The position numbers were made by a program, and so were the translations under genes. From Comamonadaceae bacterium CG_4_10_14_3_um_filter_60_75 (GTDB taxonomy: Bacteria; Pseudomonadota; Gammaproteobacteria; Burkholderiales; Burkholderiaceae_C), in the NCBI GenBank assembly GCA_002784245.1, contig PFKL01000165.1:1-6962 (forward strand): a DNA stretch of 6,962 nt, written 5' to 3'. Shown here piece by piece: positions 1 through 6,245 of the stretch (position 1 is its first letter; each line of letters begins with the position of its first letter). The notes under the pieces were generated by a model. It was not told the DNA's origin, did no database searches, and saw nothing but the letters and a program-made list of their open reading frames with translations.

Positions 1-1
1 G

Positions 2-52
2 TTTGGTGCGTTTCGGGCGCAGTTCAAGGCGGATCGGGCTCGCGGGGTGTAA
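2..52 (+). CDS. possible C-terminal end of an upstream gene (partial)
   Basis: The frame starting at base 2 is open from the window edge to a TAA at 50-52 and reads FGAFRAQFKADRARGV. Its codons are GC-rich and fit the local coding style, and the sequence turns AT-richer straight after the stop, as expected at a gene end. Sixteen residues are too few to name a family. The other two plus frames also stay open for short stretches, so this may not be a gene at all. Confidence 0.3.
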   Translation, partial: FGAFRAQFKADRARGV

Positions 53-403
53 CGTATTCTGACGGGTCATGCAGGATTACTTGATGGCAAAACTGCGGCT
101 TTCACGGCAATTTATCCCTGCAAATCATGGAATAAAGCGCCAGAATTCCAAAGATGTTTTCAGACCACTTGGTTCCACTACTAAACGAAGTACACCACAC
201 GCCCCATTGGCCCCATTCGGCGCCATAAGTTGCATGACTCAACAAATGGCATCAGGAAGGGTCTTGATGTTCGAAATTTTGCTTCACAAACAATAGCTTA
301 TTGCAAACAATTCATAAGGGGTTACAGGTCTATTTTTCCGCAAAATAGAATGGGAAAAGTATTCCAAAAGACCCTATCTGCCTTTTCAAACCAGCCACCA
401 GCC
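53..403. other. gene-free spacer upstream of the J-domain-like gene
   Basis: This is about 350 bases of lower GC than its surroundings. A 75-codon plus-strand ORF (69-296) has no Shine-Dalgarno sequence and no recognisable protein features, so I do not call it. The spacer should hold the promoter of the gene starting at 404. A TAGAAT hexamer at 346-351 is one mismatch from a -10 box and would give a leader of about 45 bases, but I see no good -35 at 17 bp. A 9-bp tandem duplication (GCCCCATTG then GCCCCATTC, 201-218) is the only repeat noticed. Confidence 0.5.
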
Positions 404-1573
404 ATGCCCAAACAGCACGAACGATTCAGCGACGATGCCGATCTGGCACAACCGGATTCAAAAGCAGCTTCAGCCCACAAGCTGGCGGTGTCGGCGCTGC
501 AATTTGGCGCTGCGGCCATCTCGCCGGCGCAAAAGCGCTTTAACCAGTTGCTCAAACAAAGCGAAACACTGGCGCGCAAAATCGAGGACACCCGCCAGCT
601 CGCCGACGCTCACCGCCAAATCGCCGCCCAAACCCTGGCACCACTGGTAAAAGAACACAGCGCCTTGCTGCGCCAGATGGCGCTGTGGATCGACGCACGG
701 CTGCAACGCAAAGGTTTGAGCACCAAGCAGAAACACATGGCCATCGACATCCTGAGTCAGATGGCTGCAGCCCTTGCAGACAATGGCGACCAAGCCATGG
801 CCGACCTGTTTGACAAATACAACGACATCTCCGAAGAAGACGACGAAAAGGAAGCCGCATCGAACATGAAAATGTTCATGGAAGACCTGCTTGGCGAATC
901 CATCGGCGACGACGACGCTGAATACGAAAGTATCGAAGACCTGATGCGTGCCGCCACCGCCAGGATGCATGCCAAGATGGCTGAGGAGGTCGCCGCACGT
1001 GAGCACAAACAGGGTACGCGCAAAAAATCGGCGACCCAACGCAAAGCTGAAGCTGCGGCCACCGCGCAAGCCGACGACGCCAATGGGGCATTGCGCACCA
1101 TTTACCGCCAGCTGGTCAGCGCACTCCACCCTGACCGTGAGCAGGATCCGAAAGAGCAATTACGAAAAACCGCGCTAATGAAAGAAGCCAACACCGCGTA
1201 TGAAAAGCGTGACCTGCTGGCCCTGCTGCAACTGCAGCTGCGCGCCGAACTGACCGACTCGACGCAGTTGGTCAACATGGCCAAAGAAAAAATGACGGCT
1301 CTGACCACTTTGCTCAAGGATCGGGTCAAAGTGCTCACGCAGGAGCTGTATGCTCTGGAAAGGCAAATGATCGTTGAGCTTGATTTGCCCATGTTCAGCA
1401 CCTTGAGCCCCGGCGCGTTGCGTCGTCACCTCAAAGAGACCGAGCAAGAAATGCGTGCAGACATCGCAGTGATGCAGCACGACCTGATCGCGGTGCAAGA
1501 CGATGCGTTCTTCAAGCGCTGGCTGCGCCAGCAACAGCAAGCCACGGCCGAAGTACTTGACTTTCCTTTTTAA
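404..1573 (+). CDS. J-domain-like (DnaJ-type HPD) protein
   Basis: This 389-residue cytoplasmic protein carries a J-like module at about residues 228-280. It has a helix II equivalent (IYRQLVSAL), the HPD tripeptide at 242-244 followed by REQDP, and a helix III equivalent (MKEANTAYEKRDLLALLQL). In known J proteins HPD stimulates the ATPase of an Hsp70 (DnaK). The canonical first helix and YxxLGV start are absent, and there is no Gly/Phe linker or zinc finger. Residues 38-110 are long charged helix, probably coiled coil. Acidic patches lie near 143-150 (SEEDDEKE) and 168-175 (GDDDAEYE), followed by a basic stretch (KQGTRKKSATQRKAE). The C-terminus is again helical and Gln-rich. The frame is open back to 230. 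I chose ATG 404 because codons before it become AT-rich and non-coding in style; ATG 350 is the alternative. Neither has a clear ribosome site. The specific role is unknown; a DnaK co-chaperone is an inference. Confidence 0.8.
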   Translation: MPKQHERFSDDADLAQPDSKAASAHKLAVSALQFGAAAISPAQKRFNQLLKQSETLARKIEDTRQLADAHRQIAAQTLAPLVKEHSALLRQMALWIDARLQRKGLSTKQKHMAIDILSQMAAALADNGDQAMADLFDKYNDISEEDDEKEAASNMKMFMEDLLGESIGDDDAEYESIEDLMRAATARMHAKMAEEVAAREHKQGTRKKSATQRKAEAAATAQADDANGALRTIYRQLVSALHPDREQDPKEQLRKTALMKEANTAYEKRDLLALLQLQLRAELTDSTQLVNMAKEKMTALTTLLKDRVKVLTQELYALERQMIVELDLPMFSTLSPGALRRHLKETEQEMRADIAVMQHDLIAVQDDAFFKRWLRQQQQATAEVLDFPF

Positions 1574-1623
1574 GAGCCCGTCACTTTCGTGAAAGCCAAC
1601 CAAGTCAGTCAGGCAAAACAAGC

Positions 1624-1660
1624 AAAAAATACTCTCAATAACAGAGCGCCTTGCGCTTTT
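1624..1660. terminator. candidate bidirectional terminator between convergent genes
   Basis: On the plus strand AGCGC (1645-1649), loop CTT and GCGCT (1653-1657) form a hairpin, extendable by one G-U and one A-T pair and running into a short T stretch. On the minus strand CTCT/AGAG (1643-1646 with 1632-1635, 7-base loop) is followed after two bases by six T's (complement of 1624-1629). Both stems are short. The location, in the 104-bp gap between the convergent J-domain-like and FIST genes, is what makes it credible. Confidence 0.35.
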
Positions 1661-1677
1661 AAAATAAGGGCTAGCGC

Positions 1678-2955
1678 CTAATTTTCCGTAAAAACCGTCA
1701 ATACCCCGGTGTAGCCATAGAGGTGGTTGCGGGCGATCTCACCACTGGCAAAGAAACCCACCAACGGCACGTCGCCCAGGGCGCGGCGGATGATTTGCAT
1801 CTCGGCGCTGGGGCCACCAAAATGCGCGCCACCGCGTCCGGCACAGCTGACATAAACCGCCCCGGCAATACCGCGCGCCGGGTGCGGTGCGGCTTCAGCC
1901 TCGGACGTTGTCAACGCCGCTGCCGCTTCCAGCGCCATCTCCTGCGGCTCCAGCTCTTCCCGAATCTCGGCGCAAATGCGCATCAGGTCAGCGCGCGCGG
2001 CCTGCACATGGCGCTGGCAAAACGCCAGGCTCATGCCCTTGTCTACCAGCGAAGCTACCGCCACGCCGCCCCGCCCCGGATCCAGGCCAATAATGTGGCG
2101 CACCAGCACATCGGGGCCAAAGTTGCCAGTACGACTGATCAGCGGTTCATCGCGCACCCCACTCGCCAGACTGGCCGCGGGGGTCATGCCCGCCAGCGTG
2201 GCCCGCACGGCTTGCAGCGCCCGGCGTGGCTCGTCCAGGCTAACGCCCAGTTCGCGCAGTAACACCGCCAACGCCGGTTCGCCGTCGAGCCCCAGAACCA
2301 GGTTGCGATCAACGGCAGTCACCCGGTGTGTCTTGCCAACGGGTTGCGCGCCCTGGGTCACGCGCGACACCAGATGCACACCCGGCCCAAAGGCTACCCC
2401 GCTCAAACCACCGCTGAAGACACCACTGGCCGCACCCTGCCCCTTGACGTTGCCATCGCCCGCCACTGCAAACTGCAGCGACTTGCCACGGCTGCTGGCC
2501 AAGCCCCCAAACAAATAACCAGAATCAGTGCGCGCGGCCAGTTCATCGAGTAGCTCGGTCAAATCATCGGCTTGCGCGTCGGCGTGCACCAGCGCGCTGT
2601 GCGCTTCGAACGCCAAACCCAGCGGCGCCACCCCGGAAAACACCCGGTACTGATCGGTTGGCAACTCACACAGCATCAGGGCCAGCGCAGGCTCGTCGAC
2701 GTATTCAACGTTGTTGGACGCAATGGCCACGCCCACGGTACCGGCCCAGTCGGTCACCGTCGGCAACTCGGCGCTCAGGTGCGCCAGGATGTCCTGGGCA
2801 TCGGCCGCGTAATGGTCGGTGATGTAGAGCAATGCCAGTGTCGGGTTGTTGGCATAGCCGTGCAGCGCCATTTGCGCACGCAACTGGGCCAGCGCCAGAT
2901 TGGCGGCCATACCCCACTGCGGGTGGGTGGCGTGCGCGTAGGGGAACAGCTTCAT
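1678..2955 (-). CDS. FIST-domain protein (FIST N + FIST C)
   Basis: This 425-residue protein has the two-part layout of the FIST family: FIST_N over roughly residues 30-230 and FIST_C over roughly 240-420. Typical features include the Gly/Ser-rich turn LFGGLASSRG (148-157), GGLSGVAFG (182-190), SCAGRGG (370-376) and the C-terminal block VGFFASGEIARNHLYGYTG (399-417). FIST domains are described as sensory or ligand-binding modules in bacterial signalling, proposed to bind small molecules such as amino acids. This protein has no attached kinase, cyclase or receiver domain and no signal peptide or membrane helix, so it is probably a stand-alone cytoplasmic sensor; its ligand is not visible. The frame is open further upstream to 3102, but that part lies inside phaM in another frame and reads as Arg/Pro-rich nonsense. 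ATG 2955 lies 25 bases after the phaM stop, with only a weak CAGG-type ribosome site, consistent with co-transcription with phaM. Confidence 0.88.
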   Translation of the reverse strand: MKLFPYAHATHPQWGMAANLALAQLRAQMALHGYANNPTLALLYITDHYAADAQDILAHLSAELPTVTDWAGTVGVAIASNNVEYVDEPALALMLCELPTDQYRVFSGVAPLGLAFEAHSALVHADAQADDLTELLDELAARTDSGYLFGGLASSRGKSLQFAVAGDGNVKGQGAASGVFSGGLSGVAFGPGVHLVSRVTQGAQPVGKTHRVTAVDRNLVLGLDGEPALAVLLRELGVSLDEPRRALQAVRATLAGMTPAASLASGVRDEPLISRTGNFGPDVLVRHIIGLDPGRGGVAVASLVDKGMSLAFCQRHVQAARADLMRICAEIREELEPQEMALEAAAALTTSEAEAAPHPARGIAGAVYVSCAGRGGAHFGGPSAEMQIIRRALGDVPLVGFFASGEIARNHLYGYTGVLTVFTEN

Positions 2956-2980
2956 GGCAACGGCCTGATTACGCCTTTGG

Positions 2981-3685
2981 TCAACGGCGGCGTGCCGCAG
3001 TTTTGGTCGTCGTCTTCTTCGCCGCAGCACGTTTGACCGGTGCCTTTTTGGTGGCGGCTTTAGTGGATTTTGCGGCCGCCTTGACGGTCTCTTTGACCAC
3101 ACCTTTCACCCTATTTTTACCCACGTCGACCTCGGTGGCTTTGCTGGCCTCTCTCATGGCGCTGGCGGCAATGGTCTGGAACTGCTGGGTGAGCGCATGC
3201 CAGAGTTGCATCGGGTCGACCAGTCCGGCGGCGGCAGCCGTGGCGGCGGGCTTGGCTACATCGCCGACCTTCTTGGCAACCCCTTCGGCTTTTTCCGCCA
3301 CCTCTGCCACCGTCTTGACCGTGGCCGCTGCATTCTCAGTCACTTTGTGCACACCGGCAGCGACCGTATCGGCAGCCTTGAGCTTGAACGCATTGGCCAT
3401 ATCGCCCATGTTGAAGTTCATGCCCTTGAGCGTGGCCAGTGTCATCTTTTGCACCTCCAGCGCCTGCACGGTGGCACCCAGCGCCTTGGCATTCTGGTCA
3501 AGCCAGAAGTGCACCGCCTTGAGGTCGGTGATGCGCTTTTCAAGCTCTTCCTCATTCAAGGTGGGCGCGATCCAGTTGGCCAGGTTGGGCATCTGCGGCA
3601 CGGCTTGCGACGTGCTCTTGGCCAGGTTCTGCAAAAAGTCGAAACCCGGGACGTACTTAGCAAAGTTGCTGTTGCTATCGCTCAT
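2981..3685 (-). CDS. phaM: PhaM-family PHA granule regulatory protein
   Basis: This 234-residue protein matches the PhaM pattern. A conserved N-terminal block at about residues 38-88 contains PTLNEEELEKRITDLKAV, then HFWLDQNAKALGATVQALEV and the TLATLKGM end. A middle region rich in Ala/Val/Lys/Glu (about 104-150) looks like a phasin-type amphipathic helix. The tail (about 193-234) is Lys/Arg/Ala/Thr-rich and histone H1-like, ending RRR. In Ralstonia eutropha, PhaM activates PHA synthase PhaC1, sits on the PHB granule surface and tethers granules to the nucleoid through its basic tail, which helps share granules between daughter cells; the same role is inferred here. The start is well supported by AAGGAG (complement of 3692-3697) six bases before the ATG. 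It follows tonB after 88 bp and precedes the FIST gene by 25 bp. No PHA synthase or depolymerase gene lies in the window. A plain phasin is the alternative reading. Confidence 0.85.
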   Translation of the reverse strand: MSDSNSNFAKYVPGFDFLQNLAKSTSQAVPQMPNLANWIAPTLNEEELEKRITDLKAVHFWLDQNAKALGATVQALEVQKMTLATLKGMNFNMGDMANAFKLKAADTVAAGVHKVTENAAATVKTVAEVAEKAEGVAKKVGDVAKPAATAAAAGLVDPMQLWHALTQQFQTIAASAMREASKATEVDVGKNRVKGVVKETVKAAAKSTKAATKKAPVKRAAAKKTTTKTAARRR

Positions 3686-3691
3686 GAAAGT

Positions 3692-3697
3692 CTCCTT
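3692..3697 (-). promoter_or_regulatory. ribosome binding site of phaM
   Basis: The minus strand reads AAGGAG with a six-base spacer to the phaM ATG at 3685. It is the only strong Shine-Dalgarno sequence seen in the window and suggests phaM is the best translated gene here. It fixes the phaM start. Confidence 0.8.
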
Positions 3698-3773
3698 TGA
3701 GTTGCCGATGAATGGCTACAGCTTACCGCAATGCGCCACAACCCTGCTGTGGACTGCAGCTGGTTCGGTCAAA

Positions 3774-4517
3774 TCAGTTTTCTTGCAGCACAAAATGAAA
3801 CGGCTGCAGTGCCGTCGCGCGCACTGACTGGCCGTTGCGGGTCGGTGCGGTGCAGTGCCAGCTGCGTACAGCAGCCAGGGCGGCATCGTCCAGCCGCACA
3901 AAGCCGCTGGAACTTTGCATCCGGGCCGCGGCTACCGTGCCGTCCTCGTTCAACGTCACCTGGAGCACCACCACACCTTGCTCATTCAAGCGCCGCGACA
4001 GCGCAGGGTAGCTGGGCGCAGTGCGCTGCGGGCAAGCCAGCGACAACTCAGATGACAGGGCCACCGGACCGGCAGGCAACTGCGCGCCAATGCCGGCCAG
4101 CTCAGGCGCCGCCGGGCCTGCGCTGGCCGGGCTCGGACTGGTCGGGGCTTCGGTCATCGACACGGGACCGACTGCGTCGGTCGGCGCGGCGTTGGGCGGC
4201 TGCACCGCCAGCACCTGCGCAGCAGGCATCGGTAATGCGTCGGGTTTTTGTTGTCGCTTTTGCTGTGGTGGCTGCGGCCGCAGCTGAGACTGAGGCTGTG
4301 CCTGCGGTTTCCCCGGCGGCTTTACCTTCGGGCGAGGCGCTGCAGGCAAGGCCGCAGGCGGCGGCGCGGCAATGAAGTTGACGAACAGCGGGATCGCCTC
4401 AGCCGGTGGCGAAATCAGCTGCGCGTGCCGCAGCCCAAACAAGGCAAGGGCGTGCAGCGCCAGCACCAGCAGCACAACAATTACCTTTTGTCCCAGCGAG
4501 TTCATCGGCCTGTTCAT
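3774..4517 (-). CDS. TonB-family energy transducer
   Basis: This 247-residue protein has the three-part TonB layout. One N-terminal membrane helix (about residues 11-30, VIVVLLVLALHALALFGL) includes a His at 22, resembling the functional membrane His of E. coli TonB. A long Pro/Ala/Gln/Lys-rich periplasm-spanning segment runs from about 50 to 155. A C-terminal TonB domain runs from about 162 to 245 (SYPALSRRLNEQGVVVLQV, then DGTVAAARMQSSSG and LDDAALAAVRSW). TonB carries energy from the inner-membrane ExbB-ExbD proton channel to outer-membrane receptors. No exbB or exbD lies here, so it may be an accessory TonB or its partners may lie elsewhere. Cys162 and Cys222 flank the domain and could form a disulfide. 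M5 (4505) is an alternative start. A small hairpin (CCCCG/CGGGG) lies just upstream of the ATG. I see no Fur-box-like sequence upstream, though TonB systems are often iron-regulated. Confidence 0.85.
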   Translation of the reverse strand: MNRPMNSLGQKVIVVLLVLALHALALFGLRHAQLISPPAEAIPLFVNFIAAPPPAALPAAPRPKVKPPGKPQAQPQSQLRPQPPQQKRQQKPDALPMPAAQVLAVQPPNAAPTDAVGPVSMTEAPTSPSPASAGPAAPELAGIGAQLPAGPVALSSELSLACPQRTAPSYPALSRRLNEQGVVVLQVTLNEDGTVAAARMQSSSGFVRLDDAALAAVRSWHCTAPTRNGQSVRATALQPFHFVLQEN

Positions 4518-4609
4518 CCAAACCCCGGTTGCGGGGAAGCGACGCGTATTTTCGCCGAACTTGGGCTCGCATCACACCCGAGCCAGTTGGCAGCAATACA
4601 GCGAAATAA

Positions 4610-4625
4610 GTAACTTACAAGTTAC
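4610..4625. promoter_or_regulatory. palindromic operator candidate O1 (distal)
   Basis: This is a perfect inverted repeat, GTAACTT-AC-AAGTTAC, with 7-bp arms and a 2-bp centre. It agrees with the core of the second palindrome at 14 of 16 positions. The two differences (C to T in the left arm, G to A in the right) are symmetric, so the palindrome is kept. That is the pattern expected of a site for a dimeric DNA-binding protein, most simply HipB. Confidence 0.6.
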
Positions 4626-4640
4626 ATTTTTATCAAAAGT

Positions 4641-4669
4641 TTTTTTAATTGTAATTTACAAATTACAAT
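4641..4669 (+). promoter_or_regulatory. candidate hipBA promoter (leaderless)
   Basis: TACAAT at 4664-4669 is one mismatch from the -10 consensus. A transcript starting the usual seven bases downstream would begin at or beside the A of the hipB ATG (4676), which fits the lack of any Shine-Dalgarno sequence before that ATG. The -35 position at 17-bp spacing is a T run (4641-4646) and is poor. TTATCA (4630-4635) with TAATTT (4652-4657) is an alternative pair giving a leader of about 12 bases. Confidence 0.35.
4648..4669. promoter_or_regulatory. palindromic operator candidate O2 (proximal)
   Basis: This is a perfect 22-bp inverted repeat: arms ATTGTAATTT and AAATTACAAT around a central AC. It overlaps the putative hipB -10 hexamer (4664-4669) and ends six bases before the hipB ATG, so a bound repressor would block RNA polymerase. 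Its centre is 41 bp from that of O1, close to four helical turns, so both sites would face the same side of the DNA. HipB antitoxins are known to repress their own operons through paired palindromic operators. Confidence 0.65.
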
Positions 4670-4675
4670 CCTGTC

Positions 4676-4969
4676 ATGCTCATACAACGCCCCTCGCCGC
4701 TATCTAACCTGGACCATCTCGATCCGCTGGTGGCCGCGGTAGTGGCCAAACGCAAACAATTGCGCTGGAGCCAAGCCAAGCTGGCACAAGCAGCAGGCAT
4801 CAGCCGGCGGGCGCTGCTGATGATTGAAAAAGGCGGTGACTGCAACCTGAGTACTCTGCGGCGGCTGCACACTTGTCTGGACATCGTCATGCTGGCGGGC
4901 AGTGTCAAAGCTCCCACACTCGACGACATGAACGCCCAAAACACCAAAGAACGCTTTGGGGTGACGTGA
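4676..4969 (+). CDS. hipB: HipB-type antitoxin, Xre-family HTH repressor
   Basis: This 97-residue protein has a Cro/C1-type helix-turn-helix over about residues 17-71. KRKQLRWSQAKLAQAAGIS leads into the probable recognition helix RRALLMIEKG, then NLSTLRRLHTCLDIVMLAG. In known HipBA systems HipB dimerises, binds paired operators upstream of its own gene and sequesters HipA. The polar tail after residue 80 (TLDDMNAQNTKERF) would be the part contacting HipA. The stop and the hipA start share an A (TGATG), which indicates translational coupling and supports the pairing. ATG 4676 is the only reasonable start before the HTH and has no ribosome site, consistent with the leaderless possibility. The two palindromes immediately upstream are its likely operators. 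An orphan Xre regulator is unlikely given the hipA overlap. Confidence 0.88.
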   Translation: MLIQRPSPLSNLDHLDPLVAAVVAKRKQLRWSQAKLAQAAGISRRALLMIEKGGDCNLSTLRRLHTCLDIVMLAGSVKAPTLDDMNAQNTKERFGVT

Positions 4970-6237
4970 TGAAACTTGATGTTTACATCAATCAGGCGCT
5001 GGTCGGCACGCTGGAACAAGTTGAAGTTAACCGCTATGTTTTTTCGTACCAGGGCGGCGTGGCCAGCAGCCAGATGGTGTCTCTGCTGATGCCAGTTCGC
5101 ACCGAAAGCTGGATTCACGCCGCACTGCACCCGGTGTTTCAGGTCAGCCTGCCGGAGGGCGCGCTCAGGCAGTTGCTGGCGAAAAAATTTGCCAAACACT
5201 TTGACTATTTTGGCGACATGGAACTGCTCTCGGTCGTGGGCGCACACCTGGTTGGCCGCATCAGGCTGGTCCCGCACGGCTCAACCCCGTCAGTACAGAG
5301 CCCCTGCGAAGACTTGCAAGCCTTGTTGAAAGGCAGCTCCAAAGAAATCGTGGCTCGCTTTTTGGAAGAACACGCCGCCACCTCGGGCGTGTCGGGTGGG
5401 TTCCCCAAATTTCTTGCAAAAAGCCCGATCGCCGGCACACCTGAGCAGCGCAAAAACACACTGGTTTTTGACCACTGGATTATCAAATTCAATGACGATG
5501 ATCATCCTCATCTGATCCTGAATGAGTTTTTTGGACTGGGCGTGGCAAAAAACATGGGCTTACCCGTGCCAGATTTTCAACTTTCGGCGGATGCCAATCG
5601 CCTGGCCATTCGCCGCTTTGATGTGCTTGCGCCAGGCATCAACCTGGCCTTTGAGGACATGTGCGCCATGCTGGCGCTCAATGCGGGCGACAAGTTTGCT
5701 GGCTCGGTAGAAAAAATCATCAAAAAGATCATGGAGTTCTGTCCGCTTGACCAAAGAAAGGATGCGCTTGAGCAGTTCTACGCACACTACGTTACCTGCA
5801 TGGCCATCCGAAATGGTGATGCCCATCTTAAAAATTTTGGTTTCGTCTATTCAAGCAGCAGCGACGTGCGCCTGTCACCGGTTTTTGACATGCTGTCCAT
5901 GTCGGTCTACGCGCCGCGCGCGCAAGATGGCGATGCACTTGATGCACCAGCCTTGAGTTTTGGCGGCGCCAAGCGTTGGTTTACCTCAAAAAACCTGCAA
6001 GAGCTGGCCGACCGGTGTTTTATTGCACCCAAGTTTCAAGCCGCCACCAGTGCCCGTTTAGTCAGCGCCTTGCTCAGGGTAAGCCGGGAGGTGTTGGCTC
6101 AAACCACCAGCCACCCCAGTTTTACTGCTACCGCCCAAAGAATGCTGGCGCTTTGGGCGTGCGGCTGCAAAATTCACAGTGGTGACGCGGCACACCAGTT
6201 GAATTCATTGGCAACATCGCTTGACAAGACAGCGTGA
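4969..6237 (+). CDS. hipA: HipA-family toxin, serine/threonine protein kinase
   Basis: This 422-residue protein is full length for HipA. An N-subdomain (about 1-100, with HPVFQVSLPEGALRQLL at 54-70) precedes a Gly-rich loop at 139-147 (SGVSGGFPK). Next come the ATP-contacting Lys173 in WIIKF, NEFFGLGVAKNMGLPVPD (185-202), RRFD (215-218), the catalytic block NGDAHLKNFGF (282-292; Asp284 catalytic, Asn289 metal-binding) and SPVFDMLS (303-310; Asp307 metal-binding). All core kinase residues are present, so it is probably active. E. coli HipA phosphorylates glutamyl-tRNA synthetase, triggering the stringent response and growth arrest; the target here is unknown and other HipA kinases use other tRNA synthetases. 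The frame is open upstream to 4873, but that part overlaps hipB; ATG 4969 overlaps the hipB stop by one base and has GGGGTGAC upstream. The loop is unusual: the common GVQPK/GAQEK form reads GGFPK, and the position equivalent to E. coli Ser150 looks like Gly140, with Ser139 and Ser142 beside it. Confidence 0.9.
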   Translation: MKLDVYINQALVGTLEQVEVNRYVFSYQGGVASSQMVSLLMPVRTESWIHAALHPVFQVSLPEGALRQLLAKKFAKHFDYFGDMELLSVVGAHLVGRIRLVPHGSTPSVQSPCEDLQALLKGSSKEIVARFLEEHAATSGVSGGFPKFLAKSPIAGTPEQRKNTLVFDHWIIKFNDDDHPHLILNEFFGLGVAKNMGLPVPDFQLSADANRLAIRRFDVLAPGINLAFEDMCAMLALNAGDKFAGSVEKIIKKIMEFCPLDQRKDALEQFYAHYVTCMAIRNGDAHLKNFGFVYSSSSDVRLSPVFDMLSMSVYAPRAQDGDALDAPALSFGGAKRWFTSKNLQELADRCFIAPKFQAATSARLVSALLRVSREVLAQTTSHPSFTATAQRMLALWACGCKIHSGDAAHQLNSLATSLDKTA

Positions 6238-6245
6238 CGCTTGCC

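Larger units (their letters stand above)
4518..4675. promoter_or_regulatory. divergent tonB-hipB promoter region
   Basis: This 158-bp spacer separates the divergent tonB-like and hipB genes. Its right part (about 4600-4670) is markedly AT-rich and carries two palindromes (listed separately). Reading left, TTGATA (complement of 4631-4636) is a 5/6 match to a -35 box, but the matching -10 (TTACTT or TACTTA near 4607-4613) is poor. Reading right, TACAAT at 4664-4669 is a 5/6 match to a -10 box. The left palindrome overlaps the putative tonB -10, so one repressor could touch both genes. Confidence 0.5.

Noticed and set aside
201..218. 9-bp tandem repeat as a possible iteron or CRISPR-like start
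   Set aside because: There are only two imperfect units with no further copies nearby; probably chance.
69..296. Plus strand ORF of 75 codons before the J-domain-like gene
   Set aside because: It has no ribosome site, no recognisable motif and no coding-like composition; it lies in the AT-richer spacer.
470..1159. Minus strand ORF of 229 codons opposite the J-domain-like gene
   Set aside because: It is antisense to a gene with a clear HPD motif and shows no family features of its own.
2956..3102. N-terminal extension of the FIST frame by 49 codons
   Set aside because: It lies inside phaM in another frame and gives Arg/Pro-rich sequence, a shadow of the Lys/Ala-rich phaM tail.
3686..3773. 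Separate phaM promoter in the tonB-phaM gap
   Set aside because: A TTGACC hexamer (complement of 3767-3772) is -35-like, but no acceptable -10 follows at normal spacing, so I do not call one.
2832..3827. Long plus strand ORF of 331 codons opposite phaM
   Set aside because: It is antisense to phaM and the ends of its neighbours; its Ala/Ser/Thr/Val-rich translation is what the complement of Lys/Ala-rich codons produces.
4600..4670. Fur box for the tonB-like gene
   Set aside because: The AT-rich palindromes do not resemble the GATAATGATAATCATTATC consensus; their place next to hipB explains them better.
4873..4968. N-terminal extension of the HipA frame by 32 codons
   Set aside because: It overlaps the hipB coding region; the ATG at 4969 gives the typical HipA start and the one-base overlap usual in hipBA operons.
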